Positions 26,251 through 40,725 are shown, numbered from the stretch's first letter. The stretch: 64,000 nucleotides of DNA from Whalleya microplaca (GCA_022497155.1 MU385720.1:248001-312000); one strand, 5' to 3'. Notes: generated from the letters alone by a model not told the origin. Translations and numbers: made by a program.

Positions 26251-27204
26251 TCACTTACTGAACTAAGCTTGGGAACGTCTCCATGGCATGACGGCATACA
26301 TGAGATTAGGACTACAGAGTGAGTGGCCAGCTGAGACAGGGAGCTCGGCTAGCTATGTTGGGTAGGCTGTGGCCAGCGGCGTTAGGTCAGGGGAGGGGAT
26401 ATCTGGTAAATAAACCCACGAGAAGCAAGAGACACAGATGGATAGGCAGCGGCGGCTAGGTGGGCGAAGAAAGGCATGAATCAATCAATCCATCAATCAG
26501 GGAAGAAAGGGGAGGGGAATTATTCAGACAAGAGAAAATGGCGTTGTGAGCACAGGCTGGCTGGCTGGGTTTTTGTTTGATACGATACGATGAACGCATG
26601 CAGAGCAGGGCTGAGCCTATTACCTACCTACCTACCTACCCAAGTAAACCTACATATCTCATGAGTGAGCCATTGAGTATAGAGCCATTGGCCGCATTTG
26701 CATATTCAAATTTTTTTTTCTCCGTCCCTGCGAGATCAGCAACCGGTGTGATTTAGTTCATCGACGTCGTAGGTATTACAATTACTCGCCCGCTAGCCCT
26801 GTTTAGGTCGATGGCAGGTGTGCAAACGAATTCAACAACATTCACGGTTCACGCAACAAATTCACCTTTCCAAATCCCATAATTTCCAGAGGAAAAACCA
26901 TGCGAGAACAGAAATCTTCCAATTGCACCGACCAAGGTGGCCTCCCTAACGCCAACCCGGCTATGCTATGCTATGCCGATAGCTTTATAAGAACTATGTA
27001 TATACAATCAACGGGGGGGCGCCGCAGCAGTGCGCCATGACTGTCAATTCTAGCTTTAGGTGTATGAATTACCGGTTTCCCCAAACCAAAAAGGCTGTTG
27101 TGTTTCGATTCGAGTAAGTGTAGTTAGTTAGTGCCATGCCCATTGGATCTCTTCATCTTCGTTATCGCAGGCCCCTTCCTTCCCCTTCCCCTGTACCTTC
27201 CCCT
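26251..27204. other. convergent intergenic region SNX4-KEX2
   Basis: Untranslated flanks. Contains four tandem CCTA units near 26624-26639, a TCAATCAATC run near 26478-26500 and a T9 tract near 26711. No exon seen. Confidence 0.5.
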
Positions 27205-29881
27205 TTACCTACCGCCGCCACCGCCACCGGTCAGCAACCGCGAGCTCGGTTTCTCGTTCCGGACCCCTCCCCTCTCGTCCTCGTCCTCGTCATCATCGTC
27301 TATACTACCCAAACTAATGCGCTCACGTGCGGCCACGGCGCCACTCCCACTCCCACTCCCGCTATCGCTCTCATCGTCATCATCGTCATTCTCCTCGTCC
27401 TCGGAGCCGCCGGCGAAGGCGTCGTAGAGCTCGCCGCCGCGGCGCTTCTGGCCGCCCTTCTCGACCCCGGCGCCGTCGAGGCCGTCGACTTCCTCGTCGT
27501 TGAGCAGCTCGAACTCGTAGTCGCCGCGCGGGTTGTTGCGCAGCCGCTTGCGGCGCACGAACCAGAACCACGCGCCCAGGCCCGCGCAGAACGCCACGAT
27601 CAGCCCCAGCGCCCCGTAGATCCACGCCTGCGTCGCCGACGACACCCCGAACGTCGGCAGGAACGACGGCAGCCACGAGCTGCCCGTCGTCGTCTCCTCC
27701 GCCGCGGCGGAATCCGTGCCCGTCGGCGTGGCGCTGGCGACGGCGTCGCCCGCGGTCTTGGTCGGCTTCACGGGCCGGTCCGGGTGGTCGGATGGAATCT
27801 CCGTGGGGATGGCGGTGTTGGTGGCCTCTGCGGGTGGGGGAAGGCTGGTTGTTCCTGCTGTTGGGGTGGCGGTGGTCGTCACATCGTGGTCTGCGTCGTC
27901 GTTTTCGTTGGGCAAGGGTAAGACCTTGGCCTTGGAGGCGTCGATAGATTCACCCCACAGCTTTAGATGCCAGTCGACAAAGTTGCCACTATGTTCATTG
28001 ACCTTGGTGTCGCGAACAATGAGAGTCCATGTACCAATACCAGACTCGCCCCTGAAAGCTATTAGTATCAAGCGGTTCGGCAGAAAATTATATTTCAAAC
28101 TTACCAGTGAGCCACAGACATGAATGTCCAGTCGTCATAGCCACCTTCGCTCTTGTCAAGCTTACGAGTAGCTGAGAGATGACTGATAACTTTGTCCGGG
28201 CTGATGAGGTCAACGCTCAAGTCACCACGACGACCGTGCTCAACGTTCATCGTAACTGTGACATGTTCAAGACGCTCGAGGTTTGCCTCCTTCAGCATGT
28301 CATTGGTGACTTCGAAGTTGACCGAAAGTCCCTGGTCGCCCTGGGGAATTTCCTTGTGGACATGTAGCCAGGGAGAATAGAACCAGGCCTGGGGCTTGAC
28401 ATTCTTCCAAGTCTTGGCGATCTCAACGAGAGCGTAACTATCGATCTTTCCGTATCCAAATGTGTGGCTGAACTGCCTGCCACTGGTAGTAGGCTGCCAT
28501 TCGCCTTCCTCAGGGTCGACGGGGATGGCACTTTGCATAGCAATGTATTGCATGTCTCTCCAAGTCAAATCAGGGCGAATCTCAAGCGCCAAAGCAAAGA
28601 TACCTGCAGCGAGAGGTGCAGCCGCAGAGGTACCTCCGTGTCCATTGTAACATGAATTCTCTCCTACGTCAGTGGTATGCTATTATCCTGTCAGTATACA
28701 ATCTAGCTTCCCGTCTCATGTGAACTTACAATGGCGTCTCCACTACCACTGCTGTACGTAACAACGAGTTGAGCCGAACACTTTTCCGAGTAATAAGGAT
28801 GCATTCCCTTCCGATCAATGGCGCCTACCGTGATACTGTAGATGCTATTTGTATATCCATCAAAATTGCAGTTGTCGTCGCTTGCAGCACCATTGCCGCT
28901 AGCGAAGACATAAATGGATCCCAAACCCTCACGTCCCTTTTGGATGCCATTTAGCATAGCCTTTCTGATAAGCAAACCAGGGGCATCCATAGACATCCCA
29001 TCATCGGGCGGGCCCCAGGAACAGGAGTAAATCTGGTTATGCTGAAAGTCGTAATTCATAGCCTCGGCCTCATCGGCGTCGCTAATCGGCTTACTAAGGA
29101 TTCGAATTCCAGCAATGTTGGAATCGTATGCGACGCCAACACCGCATACGTCGTTCCTGGCAGCCGAGACCTCTCCCGCACAACGTGTACCATGCCTATC
29201 ATCGGATAACGTTGGGCGAGGGTCTGGCCTCTGATCGTTGAAGTCGTAACTACCGAAAGCATAGTAATTCGGTTTCAAGTCGTTGCTGTCCATATCCAGG
29301 CCATCGTCGACTATGGCCACGGTTGCATTCTTGCCAGTGACTCCCGACAGCCAGACGTCGGTGACGTTCACGTCGTGGCCGACTTGAACGGGGTTGAAAA
29401 GATGCCATTGCTCGTGGAATATAGGATCGTTGAGGCCGAGCTTTTGCATTACCGTCTTCTGTCTTTCGAGGGCTTTCGCATCAACCGGGTCTGCTCGTTT
29501 GATGGTAGGATAGTGACCGGCTGGAGGCGGTGGGATGACTCGCTTCTGCATGGGAGCACGCAGTTTTTGTTTATGCGACGACTGTACACTATCTAGGATG
29601 TCCACACCACCCAGTGATCGCTTTCGTCGGCGCTCTTGTACTGCTCTCCGTACAATATCGTCCTCAGATCTGATGGTGGAGAAGACGTAGTGGTGTGCAA
29701 GTTCGCCCAGCTGGCCCTCGTTCCTCAGCCCTAGCCTCGAAGCGACGTGTTCAGGCTGCACGTCCCGCGCAAGTTCTACCACATAGTAATCATGCGAGTC
29801 GAAGTTTCGGCGCTGCAGGCCGGCATTGCCCAGTCCAGCCAGGCCGCCGACCACGAGGCCGACGAACGGGGTGAACTTCAT
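27205..29881 (-). CDS. KEX2: kexin, Golgi subtilisin-like proprotein convertase
   Basis: Calcium-dependent serine protease of the late Golgi that cuts secreted precursors after Lys-Arg or Arg-Arg. Three exons: 29881-28730, 28679-28105 and 28051-27205, with introns of 50 and 53 nt. They give 857 aa. A signal peptide covers residues 1-20 and ends GLGNA. The pro-region contains RRRKR and a likely self-cleavage site at MQKR (about 114) or IKR (about 129). The triad is Asp192 in IVDDGLD, His230 in DRHGTRC and Ser402 in GHGGTSAAAPLA, with Asn330 in ASGNG as the oxyanion residue. The P domain spans about 475-610. A Ser/Thr-rich stalk precedes one membrane helix (about 717-738, WIYGALGLIVAFCAGLGAWF), then RRKR and an acidic cytosolic tail with Asp/Glu runs, useful for Golgi retention. 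No ATG lies in frame further upstream. Confidence 0.97.
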
Positions 29882-29897
29882 GGCGGCGGATGATGAA

Positions 29898-29915
29898 GGG
29901 GGGGGGGGGGGGGGG
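29898..29915 (-). repeat. C18 homopolymer in the KEX2 leader
   Basis: Eighteen consecutive G on the plus strand, read as C on the KEX2 strand, located 17 to 34 nt upstream of the KEX2 ATG. Such runs slip easily during replication. Confidence 0.9.
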
Positions 29916-32355
29916 TTCGCCGGGCTCAAGAGTCGGCTGTAGAGGAATTCAGGTATCTCGAGGGACTGGCCAAGGAGCAGGTCAAAGAGTCGGGAGCGTA
30001 GGATGTCGTAATGACTCGGTAGATGGACGAACAGGCAACGAACAGACAGCAAGCAGACAAAACGCCTTCCCCTTAGACAATGCACGAACCCCTTTTTGTG
30101 AAACGGTCAATCAAAGAATACGTAGGTGGGTCAAGAAATAAAGCGTATCCATCGAATTCGAGGGTCTACTAATTACGATGGTAAGCCGTGTAACATTGGA
30201 TGTAAAGGTTGACGATGAGGCGGAGGCGAGGTGTAAGGTTGTAAGTTAGGATGACAAGATACATGTATGGGCAAGTATTGAGTCGCGGCGAAACATGAGT
30301 CGGCAATGGATTATTAGGGTCGTCTTAGTAATGTAAAGACAGGTGTTCCGAGAAGGGTCCTTCAGGTGATTAGCTGCCCAGGTGCGCTAAGCCACGCAAC
30401 TTACAAGCCCAGACTAGCCCAGACTAGCTAAATATGGATCTACATACAGGCCTGTGATTGGCTTCGCTCTCAGCCGTTCTGCCGCCGTGCCGTCAGGAAG
30501 CCTTCCTATGTACTACTGCATAGTCTGTACCCAGGTACCTAATGTAAACCCCAAGGGTCCCTACCCCACAAAAGATGACAGTGCATCTGAAGACTAGGCT
30601 CAAGCAGTTCATATCCTAAATACATAAATGAATTTAAGCAAGATGACGAGCTATCTGGCTTCCTCTTATAAAGTCATACACGTACAGCTCAATTTATGTC
30701 AACCTCTTCTCGTTCTACCCAAGATCTGCTCTTCTTCCGACAGAGCCGTTAGCACTTGAAACAACCCCATTTCAGCCAAGTAATTCATGGCGACTATGGA
30801 TTACGTAGGCACTTTCATACGCTGTTATGGGATAATAAATATAATAAATTACGAACAACCGTATGAGATTATACATAAGGGGACCAGTGGGTTGGTGCTT
30901 ATGGAACACTTATGGTTAGTTCAAGTACTAGTAGATACATAACAGTATGTCGATATTTCTTTTCTCGCACCTCCAGCTTATTATTACTCCTTGGCTCGCT
31001 TCCAAATGAGTGGCTGCTTATTACACGATACATAGAATAAACACATGCTTGACGACTTGCAACCTGGAACATCACAGCTTGTACGTACGTGTATGCATGA
31101 CATCACAACGGCATCTGGATCTACACAGGTATCCACGCAGGCCATGCCAGATTAAAAATAGCAGATGGAAACTCCAACTCGTTGGCTCACACCCAATCAC
31201 GGCTCTTCCCGGCGGTAGTAGGAGACTATGTAGAGTTAACTCAGAAAACAAGAGTGCTGCTAAACTAATCAAGTCATTAAGGTTCGATTTCTAACAGAGC
31301 TATTGGTTTCCGCTTCAGTAGCTCATTTACTATGTATGAGTTCAGACAATTCAAATGCTCTCATACATACATATATCTAGGTACATTCAATTGATGATTG
31401 AAGATTTCCATTCTTACCTTACTTATCGCTTACACATATACCTTGTTTACGTAAGCCAGAACATGAGGATATTCGAGTTACACTTTATCAGCCCTAGTTA
31501 ATATGTTACATATATTCATTATACCGGTCAAACAAGACTGATGTTGTGTGACCTTTATCCTTCCTTCTTTTCTGTTAGTTCCGAATTTACAGATTAGCTG
31601 TGCACCATTTCCTAGTCCTAGAAAAAGGAAACATAGTCGTTCCCAGCCACCGTATTTCGTAGTTTTTTTTTTTCTCTCTCCCTCGGACTTTTGTATTACC
31701 AGCCAGCTTAGACGCCATCTTTCGGCTCACGCATAACACCTCAGTCGACAATTGCTAACTTTGCTCCCAGAACCCACTCGCGTACATGAGAATCAGGGAA
31801 AACAATCGCGATTCCCGTCTAGGAGGTTGACCGCTTCTTTTTCGAGTACTTAGACCAAACAAAGATGAAATAAATTTTTTCCTTACTCGTCTACATATAT
31901 AATATTCGATCTGATTGTTCTTGTCCGAGGTCAAATGTGCCTTGCCGGACACTGTTCCGTATCGGGATTCAAACGAAAAAGCCGGGAGGCTCGCCAGGTC
32001 GAGTGCAGATCCCATCGCAAGATCCCAGCAGCTTCCGTTTCTCGCTTTTTTTTCTTTTTTATTATCTCTTCCTCCCAGCCTTCAGCCTCGAAGAGCTAGC
32101 TAGGCAAGGGTAGCAGGGTAGCTCTCGGCCAGCCTACCTTGGTCCCTACTTTGTATGCAGCCTGCCCAGCCCATCCATTTTCCAACCTTTTGGAGCATCT
32201 CCATCTGCCATCCTACCAATAGTAATTATTATTATTATATCCATACGTCTATCCATACGTCCTACCTAGGTTAAATCAGATTCTCCCGCTTTGGATGCTA
32301 CCTAATCACCTACAGCTCAACTTGCATGTGTCTACAGCGCATTGGTCTGTCTATC

Positions 32356-32379
32356 ATGGACGTGGGCATCGCTGCATGA
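32356..32379 (+). promoter_or_regulatory. upstream ORF in the PhoD-like gene leader
   Basis: A seven-codon ORF (MDVGIAA, stop TGA) about 75 nt before the main ATG. A second upstream ATG at 32376 overlaps its stop as ATGA and runs past the main start in another frame until about 32654. Both matter only if transcription starts upstream of them. Confidence 0.35.
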
Positions 32380-32455
32380 GAATAGAACGGAGCTCTTCCC
32401 ACTTCAGCCTGTCTTGCAACCCAATCATCGCTGCGCCTAACATCTGTTGCCCACC

Positions 32456-35400
32456 ATGCACGCACCATACTGGGGCCAATTGCCAGCTCCCAAAGCTCGT
32501 CGCAAGTCCGAAGACGACGATCTGCCTGATCGCAGACAGTCGTTGGATTATTCCGCGCCCCGTGCCCAACCTCGATCGAACCGAACATCCGTACAAACCA
32601 CCGCCACCGACACCCATACCGACTCTACCTTCAGTCCCTTCGTGTCTCCTATAACTTCCAGCTTCCCAGGAGGCGGGCTTGCTCCTCGTCCGCCTTCCTT
32701 ACCCTACGGACAAAACAAATACTACCCGCCAGAGCTGCTCGAGAAGCGCCAGCGACGCACCGGCCGACCCCACCAGGGAAGTCCGCTCGACGCCACCACC
32801 ACCTCGCCTCCCCCTCCGCCAGCTGCTCCCGATGTCCCAAGAGGTCCTCCGCTCAGCTACAAGTACGGAAACGGCGGACTAACGTATACCTACGACGCCA
32901 ACGGCCAGCCAGGGCCGCCGCTTTCAGCTCGCAGATCACCGCAGACGGGATTTGTGGGTATGGACGCCGAAGCTTTCTACACGGACGCTACGCCACCGGC
33001 CGACAGACTGAACCGAGCACCTGTACTCGACCGGTCTCTACACAACTTCGATGAGAGCGGCGGTAGAGATATGGGAAGATCCGGATCTACACGCCAGCCA
33101 GTGAACGGGGACCGGTTAGAGAAGGCTGGCATAGACCCTTCTTCACACAAGGCCGAAGGTCCGGTCAATGTGCAGCCACAGCGCAAAGTATGGGCAAATG
33201 ACCGGTCACCATTGCAGAGGCTAGAAATGACACTCGACAGCCTGACCAAAGAGGAGAAACGGGCCCGCGTAGAGGCTGCCGAGCGGCGTGCGAGAGAACG
33301 AGCGGCACAGAGGGAACAGAGGGAACATGCCCCAGACCGAGACAAGCTCCAGCCTCCACCGGAGCGCCAAGCCGGTGCGCAGGTTCGATTTAGAGATCGC
33401 CGTCAGTCAGTCGATCAAGGTGAGGCACGGCGAGTCATTGCAGATGACCCGATCCAGGCACAGCCGTCTGCCGCAACCCGTGGCTCGTTATCCCAGAACT
33501 CGTCGATGGAAGGGGAGAGATATGCGCCGTCCGACCCATCCACCGAGTCTCCCATGTCAATTGCCAAGAATCGCAACATCGCCGCACACGAGAAGGTGGA
33601 TCTGCCTCAGCGTAACTTGAGCTTCCGTGAAAGAGCTGCGAAGAATGACATAACCCCGACCAAAGATGCAGCAGAAACTAGCTCACCAATGTCAGCAGTC
33701 ACGACACCAGGTGGAGGGTTGGCTCTTTATCGGAGTGCAAGCAATAAGCTTAAGAAGAACCCACCTGGTGATCCGTGGTACAGCGCGCGCACAGAGGCCG
33801 AGGAAAGGTCCGCCGCTCTGAATCGACGCAAGGTGCAGCCTGAGGAACCAGACGAGCTACCCAGCACCGTAGGTGCAGCTTCGATGATGTCCAGATCCAC
33901 AGGCGGGACGATCAAGAAGAAACCTCCACCGGAGATTTATGACAGGCCTCCGTCAAGAGGTAAGGAGATCGATCGATATGAGGAGTATGACGACACCCCA
34001 AGTCGAAGAAAAGGAAGTTTTGCTGCAGCAATTGGGCTAGGTCGTGCCAACTCGATGGGGAGCAGTCGACCCCCGCCGCCACAGGACAACTATCGAGAGC
34101 CAGTGCGAGCCGCAACATTCACAGATTATGACGAGTACAACGGCCAACCGAATCGAAACAGAGGGTTTGCCGCGGCTATCGGGCTAGATCGATCTAGTTC
34201 CTTCGGAGCCAGCCATCCGCCTCCACAATTCTCCGGGGAGCCTCAACCACCGCAGCCCCCGAAAAACGTCGTGAAGTCCGTCAAGTTTCCGGATCGCAAG
34301 CACGAGGCCCAGACTTTCGAGGCCGATGTCTACTCGGATGAGAGCAGTGAGGACCATGGCTTCCGCATGCATCGAAACAGCTTCAAGCCTGGCCATGGCA
34401 TGTATCAGCCGCCAACGTACTTGGACGAGTGGAAGACGGGCGGAGTTGCAACGCTGCCCAGTGTTCTGCTGGACATCAGCGAAGAACCTGCCCCGGTTGC
34501 TGATAAGAACACGCCGTGGTGGGAGGGCGGTTCCAGCCGTAGATCCAGCATGTCCATGCCGACCCCGAATATCGAAACGTTCGATGGCGAAAATGACGAC
34601 GCGGAACGTCCTACCAAGTTCACTCCGCCCTTGTATCTCAAATGTGGACCATTATTGCGTTATTGTGGTATCCGTCATGAGAGGCCGATAACTCGGCCAG
34701 ATCGCAATGGCTTACCTGCAGAGCGAGAAATTTGGAGAGGCTCTGTCATGATTGTCACGCAGGACTCCGAGTCGACATATGACACGCCGCCGACCCTTCG
34801 ACTCTTCGTACAGCCAATAGAGCTCCTGCCACCCCCTCCCGCGGAGATCCGCGATGGGCAGCCTCTGCCGCCGGAGTACGTGGATCCGATTGCCGGCATC
34901 CCGAAGCTCGGTCGGCGGGGAGAGACCTTGTATGTGAGACCGATAGAACACCTGGAAGAAGGTAAAGACGTCTCAATGCTAGAACCAGACGACGGCCTGT
35001 TTGAAATCACCAGATCGGCGCCTTACTTCGACAACGCCCCCGATCCGCCCGGTTCTTTTGCTAGTCGCAAAAGACGGACTGCGATCGACGGGGAGAAGGT
35101 TGGGAAGTACAAGGACGTGCGCGGCTTCCGTCTCCATGCGGAACGGGGCCACACTTTCTGGCGATTCAACATCGAGGTCGAGCTCGGCGACAAGCAGCAG
35201 AGGATCGCCTACCGCATCAACCGCGGTCCCACGACGGGGTTTTTCATCCCGGCGAGAGGCCAATCGATGAACCTCATGTTCCACAGTTGCAACGGCTTCA
35301 GTCTCAGTGTGAATCCGGATGATCTCAGCGGGCCCGATCCCATGTGGCGCGACGTGCTGAACAACCACCAGACGCGCCCGTTCCACGTGATGATCGGGGG

Positions 35401-37734
35401 CGGAGACCAGGTCTACAACGACGGCGTCATGCGGCAGACCCGCCACTTCCAGGAATGGCTGCAGATCAAGAACCCCCTGCACAAGAGCAACACCCCGTTC
35501 ACGCCGCAGATGCAGGATGAGATGGAGCAGTACTATCTGGAACGGTACATGACGTGGTTCTCGCAGGGATTGTTCAGCCTGGCCAACTCCCAGATCCCCA
35601 TGGTCAACATGTACGACGACCACGACATCATCGACGGCTTCGGCTCCTACCCGCACCATTTCATGAAGTCGCCCGTGTTCAGCGGCCTGGGCAACGTCGC
35701 GTTCAAGTACTACATGCTCTTCCAGCACCAAAGCTTGCCGGGGGAGACGGAGGAGTCCGAACCGAGCTGGGTGCTGGGAACCAAGCCCGGGCCGTATATC
35801 AACGAGCTCAGTCGTAGCTTGTTCCTGCATCTGGGAAGCAGGGTCGCGCTTCTCGCTGTCGATTGCCGGACCGAGCGCACGCGGGACGAGGTCCTCACCG
35901 ATGATACGTGGAAGAAGCTGATGGACCGTTGCTACGATGAGATAGCCAAGGGGAAGACGCAGCACTTGCTGGTTCTTCTGGGCGTTCCAATTGCTTATCC
36001 TCGACTTGTGTGGTTGGAAAACATGTAAGTTTTCTATTCATTGAAAGTTTCAACACATTTACTAACATTTTCAGCTTAACTTCGAGGCTCATGGATCCCA
36101 TCAAAGCTCTTGGAAAGGCAGGGTTGCTAGGTAACTTCCTCAACCACTTCGATGGAGGGGTCGAAGTCCTCGACGACTTAGACGATCACTGGACAGCAAA
36201 GAATCACAAAGATGAGCGAAGACTTGTCATTGAAGACCTTCAAGATCTCGCTGCGGACAGGTCCGTCCGTGTCACGATTTTGAGCGGCGATGTACATCTG
36301 GCAGCAATCGGGCAGTTCTACTCCAACCCGAAGCAAAACCTTGCTAAGCACAAGGATTTCCGCTACATGCCGAATATCATCTCATCTGCCATAGCCAACA
36401 CGCCGCCTCCTGATTTGATGGCCGACATCCTGAACAAGCGCAACAAGGTCCATCATTTTGACAAGGAGACGGACGAGGACATGATCCCCATCTTTGCTAA
36501 CGGCGTCGACGGCAAACCGCGCAACAACAAGCGTCTCCTGCCCCACCGCAACTGGTGCTCCATCCGCGAATACGTACCTGGATACACGCCGCCGCCCACT
36601 CCACCGCCCGAGGAATTCGAGCAGAGTCCCGAAGGCACTCCTCCAGGCAGCCGGGGCGGTCTGTTCCGCAGGTTCTCGCTGTCCAAAAACCGCGGCCCCG
36701 CCGTCCGTCCAGACGTACCCCCGGAGTCCAACGACCGTTCGCGCCCGCCCCTCTCCGGCGGGCTGTTCCGGTCCTTCTCGCGACGGGGCTCGACATCCTC
36801 CGGCATCGAGAAGCCACCCAAGCTGTCCAAGCCCAAGCGCACGCTCTCCCTCACCAGGGGCGACTCCTTCCGCCCCCGCAACCTGTTCCGCCGCAGCACC
36901 GAGCGCCCCGACGACGGCGGCATCAACGGCAACTGGGGCGGCGACAGCGAGGAAGCCGTGCCACAGCAGCAACACCACCAATACCACCACCCGGCCCCCG
37001 CGCCTTCCTCCCCCCCGCGACGCGCCCGCTTCGCCCCCTACAACGACCCCCGCGACTACGGCGGCAACAACGTGACCACCACCACCACCATGGGCCTGCG
37101 CGGCGGCTCCGGCACCGACGTCCTCGAGAACGAGTTCTCGCCGGGCGACGACTCGTACTTCACGGCGCGCGCGCCGCGGCGGCCGGCGCCGCACCCGACG
37201 GCGGCGACCGCGCTGCGCGACTACACGCCCTCCCCGGACTCGGAGGACGCGTACTCAGCTTCTGCAGTAACGGCGCCGCACCCGCCGCGAACCGCGCCTC
37301 CGACGATCCCGGAGCCGCAGCGCCGCCCCTTCCACCGCACGCCGACGGGGCTCAGCGCGCGGCAGCTGCAGCGCGGCGGCGGCGAGGCGCGGTTCGCGGT
37401 CGACCTCGAGGGCGGGCTGGATGTTTGCTTGAATGTTGAGGTGAACCCGCGCGACCCCGCGGGGATCACGGTCCCGTATCGGTTGTTGGTCCCGAGGCTG
37501 TGGTATGAGTACCAGGGCGAGGACGGGACCGGGGATGAGAGCGGGGAGGGGGATAGAGAGGGGGGAAGGGGGGATGAGGAGGGGGAGGTGGAGGATTTGG
37601 ATGAGGAGGAGGAGGAGGAGATCTATGAGGATCGGCCTAAGAGAGGGGTTGGGGCTGGCTTGAAGCGCTTGTTTAGTCGACGCGGGGGCCGGGGGAGGGA
37701 GAAGAGGGAGTTTGAGGTGTCTGATGAGGAGTAG
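32456..37734 (+). CDS. large PhoD-like metallophosphatase-domain protein
   Basis: Fungal multidomain protein with a PhoD-like phosphatase domain, a metal-dependent hydrolase fold. Two exons, 32456-36024 and 36075-37734, with a 50-nt intron (GTAAGT, ACTAAC, TCAG). They give 1742 aa. The ATG sits in a strong CCACCATGC context. Residues 1-720 are disordered, rich in Pro, Arg and Ser, with a Glu/Arg helical stretch (AERRARERAAQREQREH) and two similar repeats of the type GSFAAAIGLGRANSMGSSR and GFAAAIGLDRSSSFGASH. The phosphatase domain (about 730-1330) shows GGDQVYNDG (about 982), MYDDHDIIDGFGSYPHH (about 1052) and LSGDVHLAAIGQFYS (about 1259), all with metal ligands. The C-terminal 400 residues are again disordered, with Glu/Asp runs and RGGRGREKR near the end. 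There are no membrane helices, so it is probably cytosolic. The substrate is unknown. Confidence 0.93.
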
Positions 37735-40723
37735 GGAGGAGAAAATAGGGGGATTGTAAATTGGGGGATCGAGGGAGGGAGGGAGAGCAGGAAGAACAAA
37801 ACGTACATTTTCTGTAGCAACATCTGGTTTATTCATTCGGACGGACGGACGGAAAGACGGACGGTTCAGGAAAAAATTGGGCATTTTTGTTGTTCTTCGA
37901 ACTTGGGGACTTGCAAATAAGGGCTTGGTTCTGTTTATCATTTGGTGTGTTCGCTGTTGGTGAGGTGAAGCCGATTCGATTGGATTGCGCGAGGATGAGT
38001 GGATGAGTTTGGGACTGTTTCATACCTACCTATTGACCTAGGTACTTACTTACCCTTCTACATACCTAACTTTTACCAAGATGGTTGGTCAGGGGCCTGG
38101 CTGGACTGGGCTAGGGAGGTTATTTAGGTTGTTGACGGGCGAGCAGACGAAGAAGAATGCGTGCATGCGCGTTCCGTACATACATACGTAAGATACAAGA
38201 TACCGAATTATGAATTACGACGTTTGGATGTATAACTGGACTTGGCTTGTTTTGAGTGTTGCTTTGCTTCCGAGAACTTCCAGTGCTTGTTCGGGGTACG
38301 GCTTTTGAGGACGTCGTTCGTAGTTTCATCTGAATGTGCGGAGGGTGGAAGGGGTATATATCAAGATAACACACCGACAGCCATCATCTCGTGGCATGAT
38401 AATCGATGAGGTTAGCCTGCATCACGGAAAAAGACAACTTTGTCTTATATCTACGTTCTTCTTGGAGGCCCTATTTACTAGCTAGTGATGTGATCCATAG
38501 ACAGGCTGAAGACATGAGATAGGTCCTATGAAGTTACATAGGAACTTGTAACGGCGATCTATATCATGTGCTAGCTTATCCTGTTCAAGCCCATTGGCTC
38601 ATCCTTTTCTATCAATCTTTGTATCTTGATGAGTTTCCAGATTATGGGTGGCTCGTTGGCGTTGAGACATGCAGATGCCGACCTTTCTGGTTGCGTTTAC
38701 GGCTACTGTGTTCGCTATCATCTGAATTAGTACTTTTATCATTGCTAGTGACTTCTCCCGCATTGCCATGGTAGTTTGCAACGATCTCTTAATACAAAAC
38801 ACAATATGTAGCACTCTAGGTGTCGCGGTTAATTCAAACACCCGAGACTTACAATATTCGACTTTCTGTAAAGTCCGAAGAGGTTATCAATGCCGGAAAT
38901 GACGCGCGGCAATTTTATTCGAGTTATGGCTTATGAATATTAGATTTCGGTCATTCTGTAAAGAAACGTATTATAGGCTTGTAGAAACGCAATTTGTTCA
39001 TTCAAGGACCAGGTAGGTATGTCAGATAAGTGGTCAAGTTGACGCCTTGATACCGATTACATAGATAGTCATATTAATATCGACCTGGATTCTTTTGATA
39101 ACCAACGAAGGATCTTCAGAAACGTCTTTCACTGTTCACTATCAGCGCAGCAGGACAGGAGTCACTAATCAGGGGGAATACCTCCTCTCGAAATACAACC
39201 CTATACCATCACGGCAGAACTAATCCGTAGAAACTATACTACATACGTTGACTACGTCTTTAGTGCCGAGTCCGGGGATTCACAGTATGATACTGGCCTC
39301 ATGTTCTCCAATCTAAACTTCAGCTTGACGTGGGTTCCATCCCCCATATGTTACATCTCACTGCATATATGGTCACTGCTCTCTTTAAGTCAGGGCTGCT
39401 GACCCTCAAGGCAGCCCGTTCAGGAATTTGACGAACGACCAGACAGCTTATACAGCATGGTCCGGATTCACAGAAGGTGAACCCCTCTCAACCAGATGTC
39501 GACGTCTACCCCTTTTTCTTTTCGGGTGATGGAGCCTACTCCAAATAACTAGTATGCGACGGTGTTACTGCTTGAAAACAACAGATAGCTAATGAGCCTA
39601 CCGCAACACAGTTGCAGCGCCACTTGCAGACTACTTCTCCATTAAGCTGTGCTAATTAATATCATTTCTGCAACACTATCAGTAGATGTGACCCGTTATT
39701 TAGCTCGCAAGATGTGATAGCCGGAGCTTCTCCTCTTTTCAATTCTAGTTTTTTCAGATGTCGTGAAGGCGGCTGCTGGTGATCTTTCATCTTTCATACC
39801 AAGATAGAGACATCAACACGTTTCTGATATTTCACCTGCTCCTTAAGCACCTTAAGCACCTTAAGCACAGTCGATCATTTGATCAGGTTCATCTCAGCTC
39901 AACTAGGATCAACAAGTCTGCTTTATCAGAGCGCACTGGTTAATGGGATCCAATGTCATCTAGCACCTAACCAATATCAGCTTGAAGTGCCTCACTGGTG
40001 AGATATATAAATGCCGCTGACCCAGGCACTTCTTGTTGATATGACATATGGCTCAACTGGCGCTGCCAGTCTTCAACATCGCATGAAGTTTTGGGATCAC
40101 CACATGAAACTAAACAATCCACAGGTACGTATATGAGTTTTAGACTTCAAGCCCTAACCTTTTTGGCAAACCCAATAATTATCACATACAGCAACTAACT
40201 CCCTTAAAAATAGCAATGCAGCCTATACATCTTTCAACCTGTAACCTTATACTTGATGTCTGCCGACGGTTAAATTTTATCGTGATACCGTATCTTCTGA
40301 AGCTCGTATCCACGTTTCTTTAGCAGACAAAGGAACATGACCAAATATACCTACCTTGAATGCGTACCAGCGCAACTTTGCAGCTACAGAGCTCGTGAGG
40401 AAGTCGGGAAAGGGCAGTTGGTCACAGTATACGAATATTGACCCGGTCACGTCGGCAGATGGGCTACTAGGCTGCTGAGATATTTATGATTCTGGATATC
40501 CTCTAAGTCGGCCTACAACTTCGCGGCCCAAGAAACCGGTGCTAGAGATGCCCGAACTAGCGCACAGAGAAGGCTCGCAACCTGAGTCCCCATTCTGATG
40601 AGGGTCCTTACGCCAACGCGGAAACTAGCGGCAGCCATTCAACTCAGATCCGTGGAGTCGGTACGAAACTAGGAACAGATCACACATGAGACTGGAGTTT
40701 TCAACAGCGGTATCGGTAGGCGG
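37735..40723. other. intergenic desert left of the MITE
   Basis: Leader/trailer sequence then AT-rich DNA with no exon. Contains TACCTA/CTAGGTA words near 38030-38045 and a 9-bp tandem repeat listed separately. Confidence 0.5.
39842..39868. repeat. 9-bp tandem repeat, 3 copies
   Basis: The unit CTTAAGCAC is repeated three times without mismatch. Confidence 0.85.
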
Positions 40724-40725
40724 TA

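Larger units (their letters stand above)
29882..32455. promoter_or_regulatory. divergent KEX2 / PhoD-like intergenic region
   Basis: About 2.6 kb between divergent start codons. It contains the 18-nt homopolymer at the KEX2 leader, AT-rich middle sequence, and the CT-rich leader of the PhoD-like gene with upstream ATGs. No exon or RNA gene recognised. Confidence 0.5.
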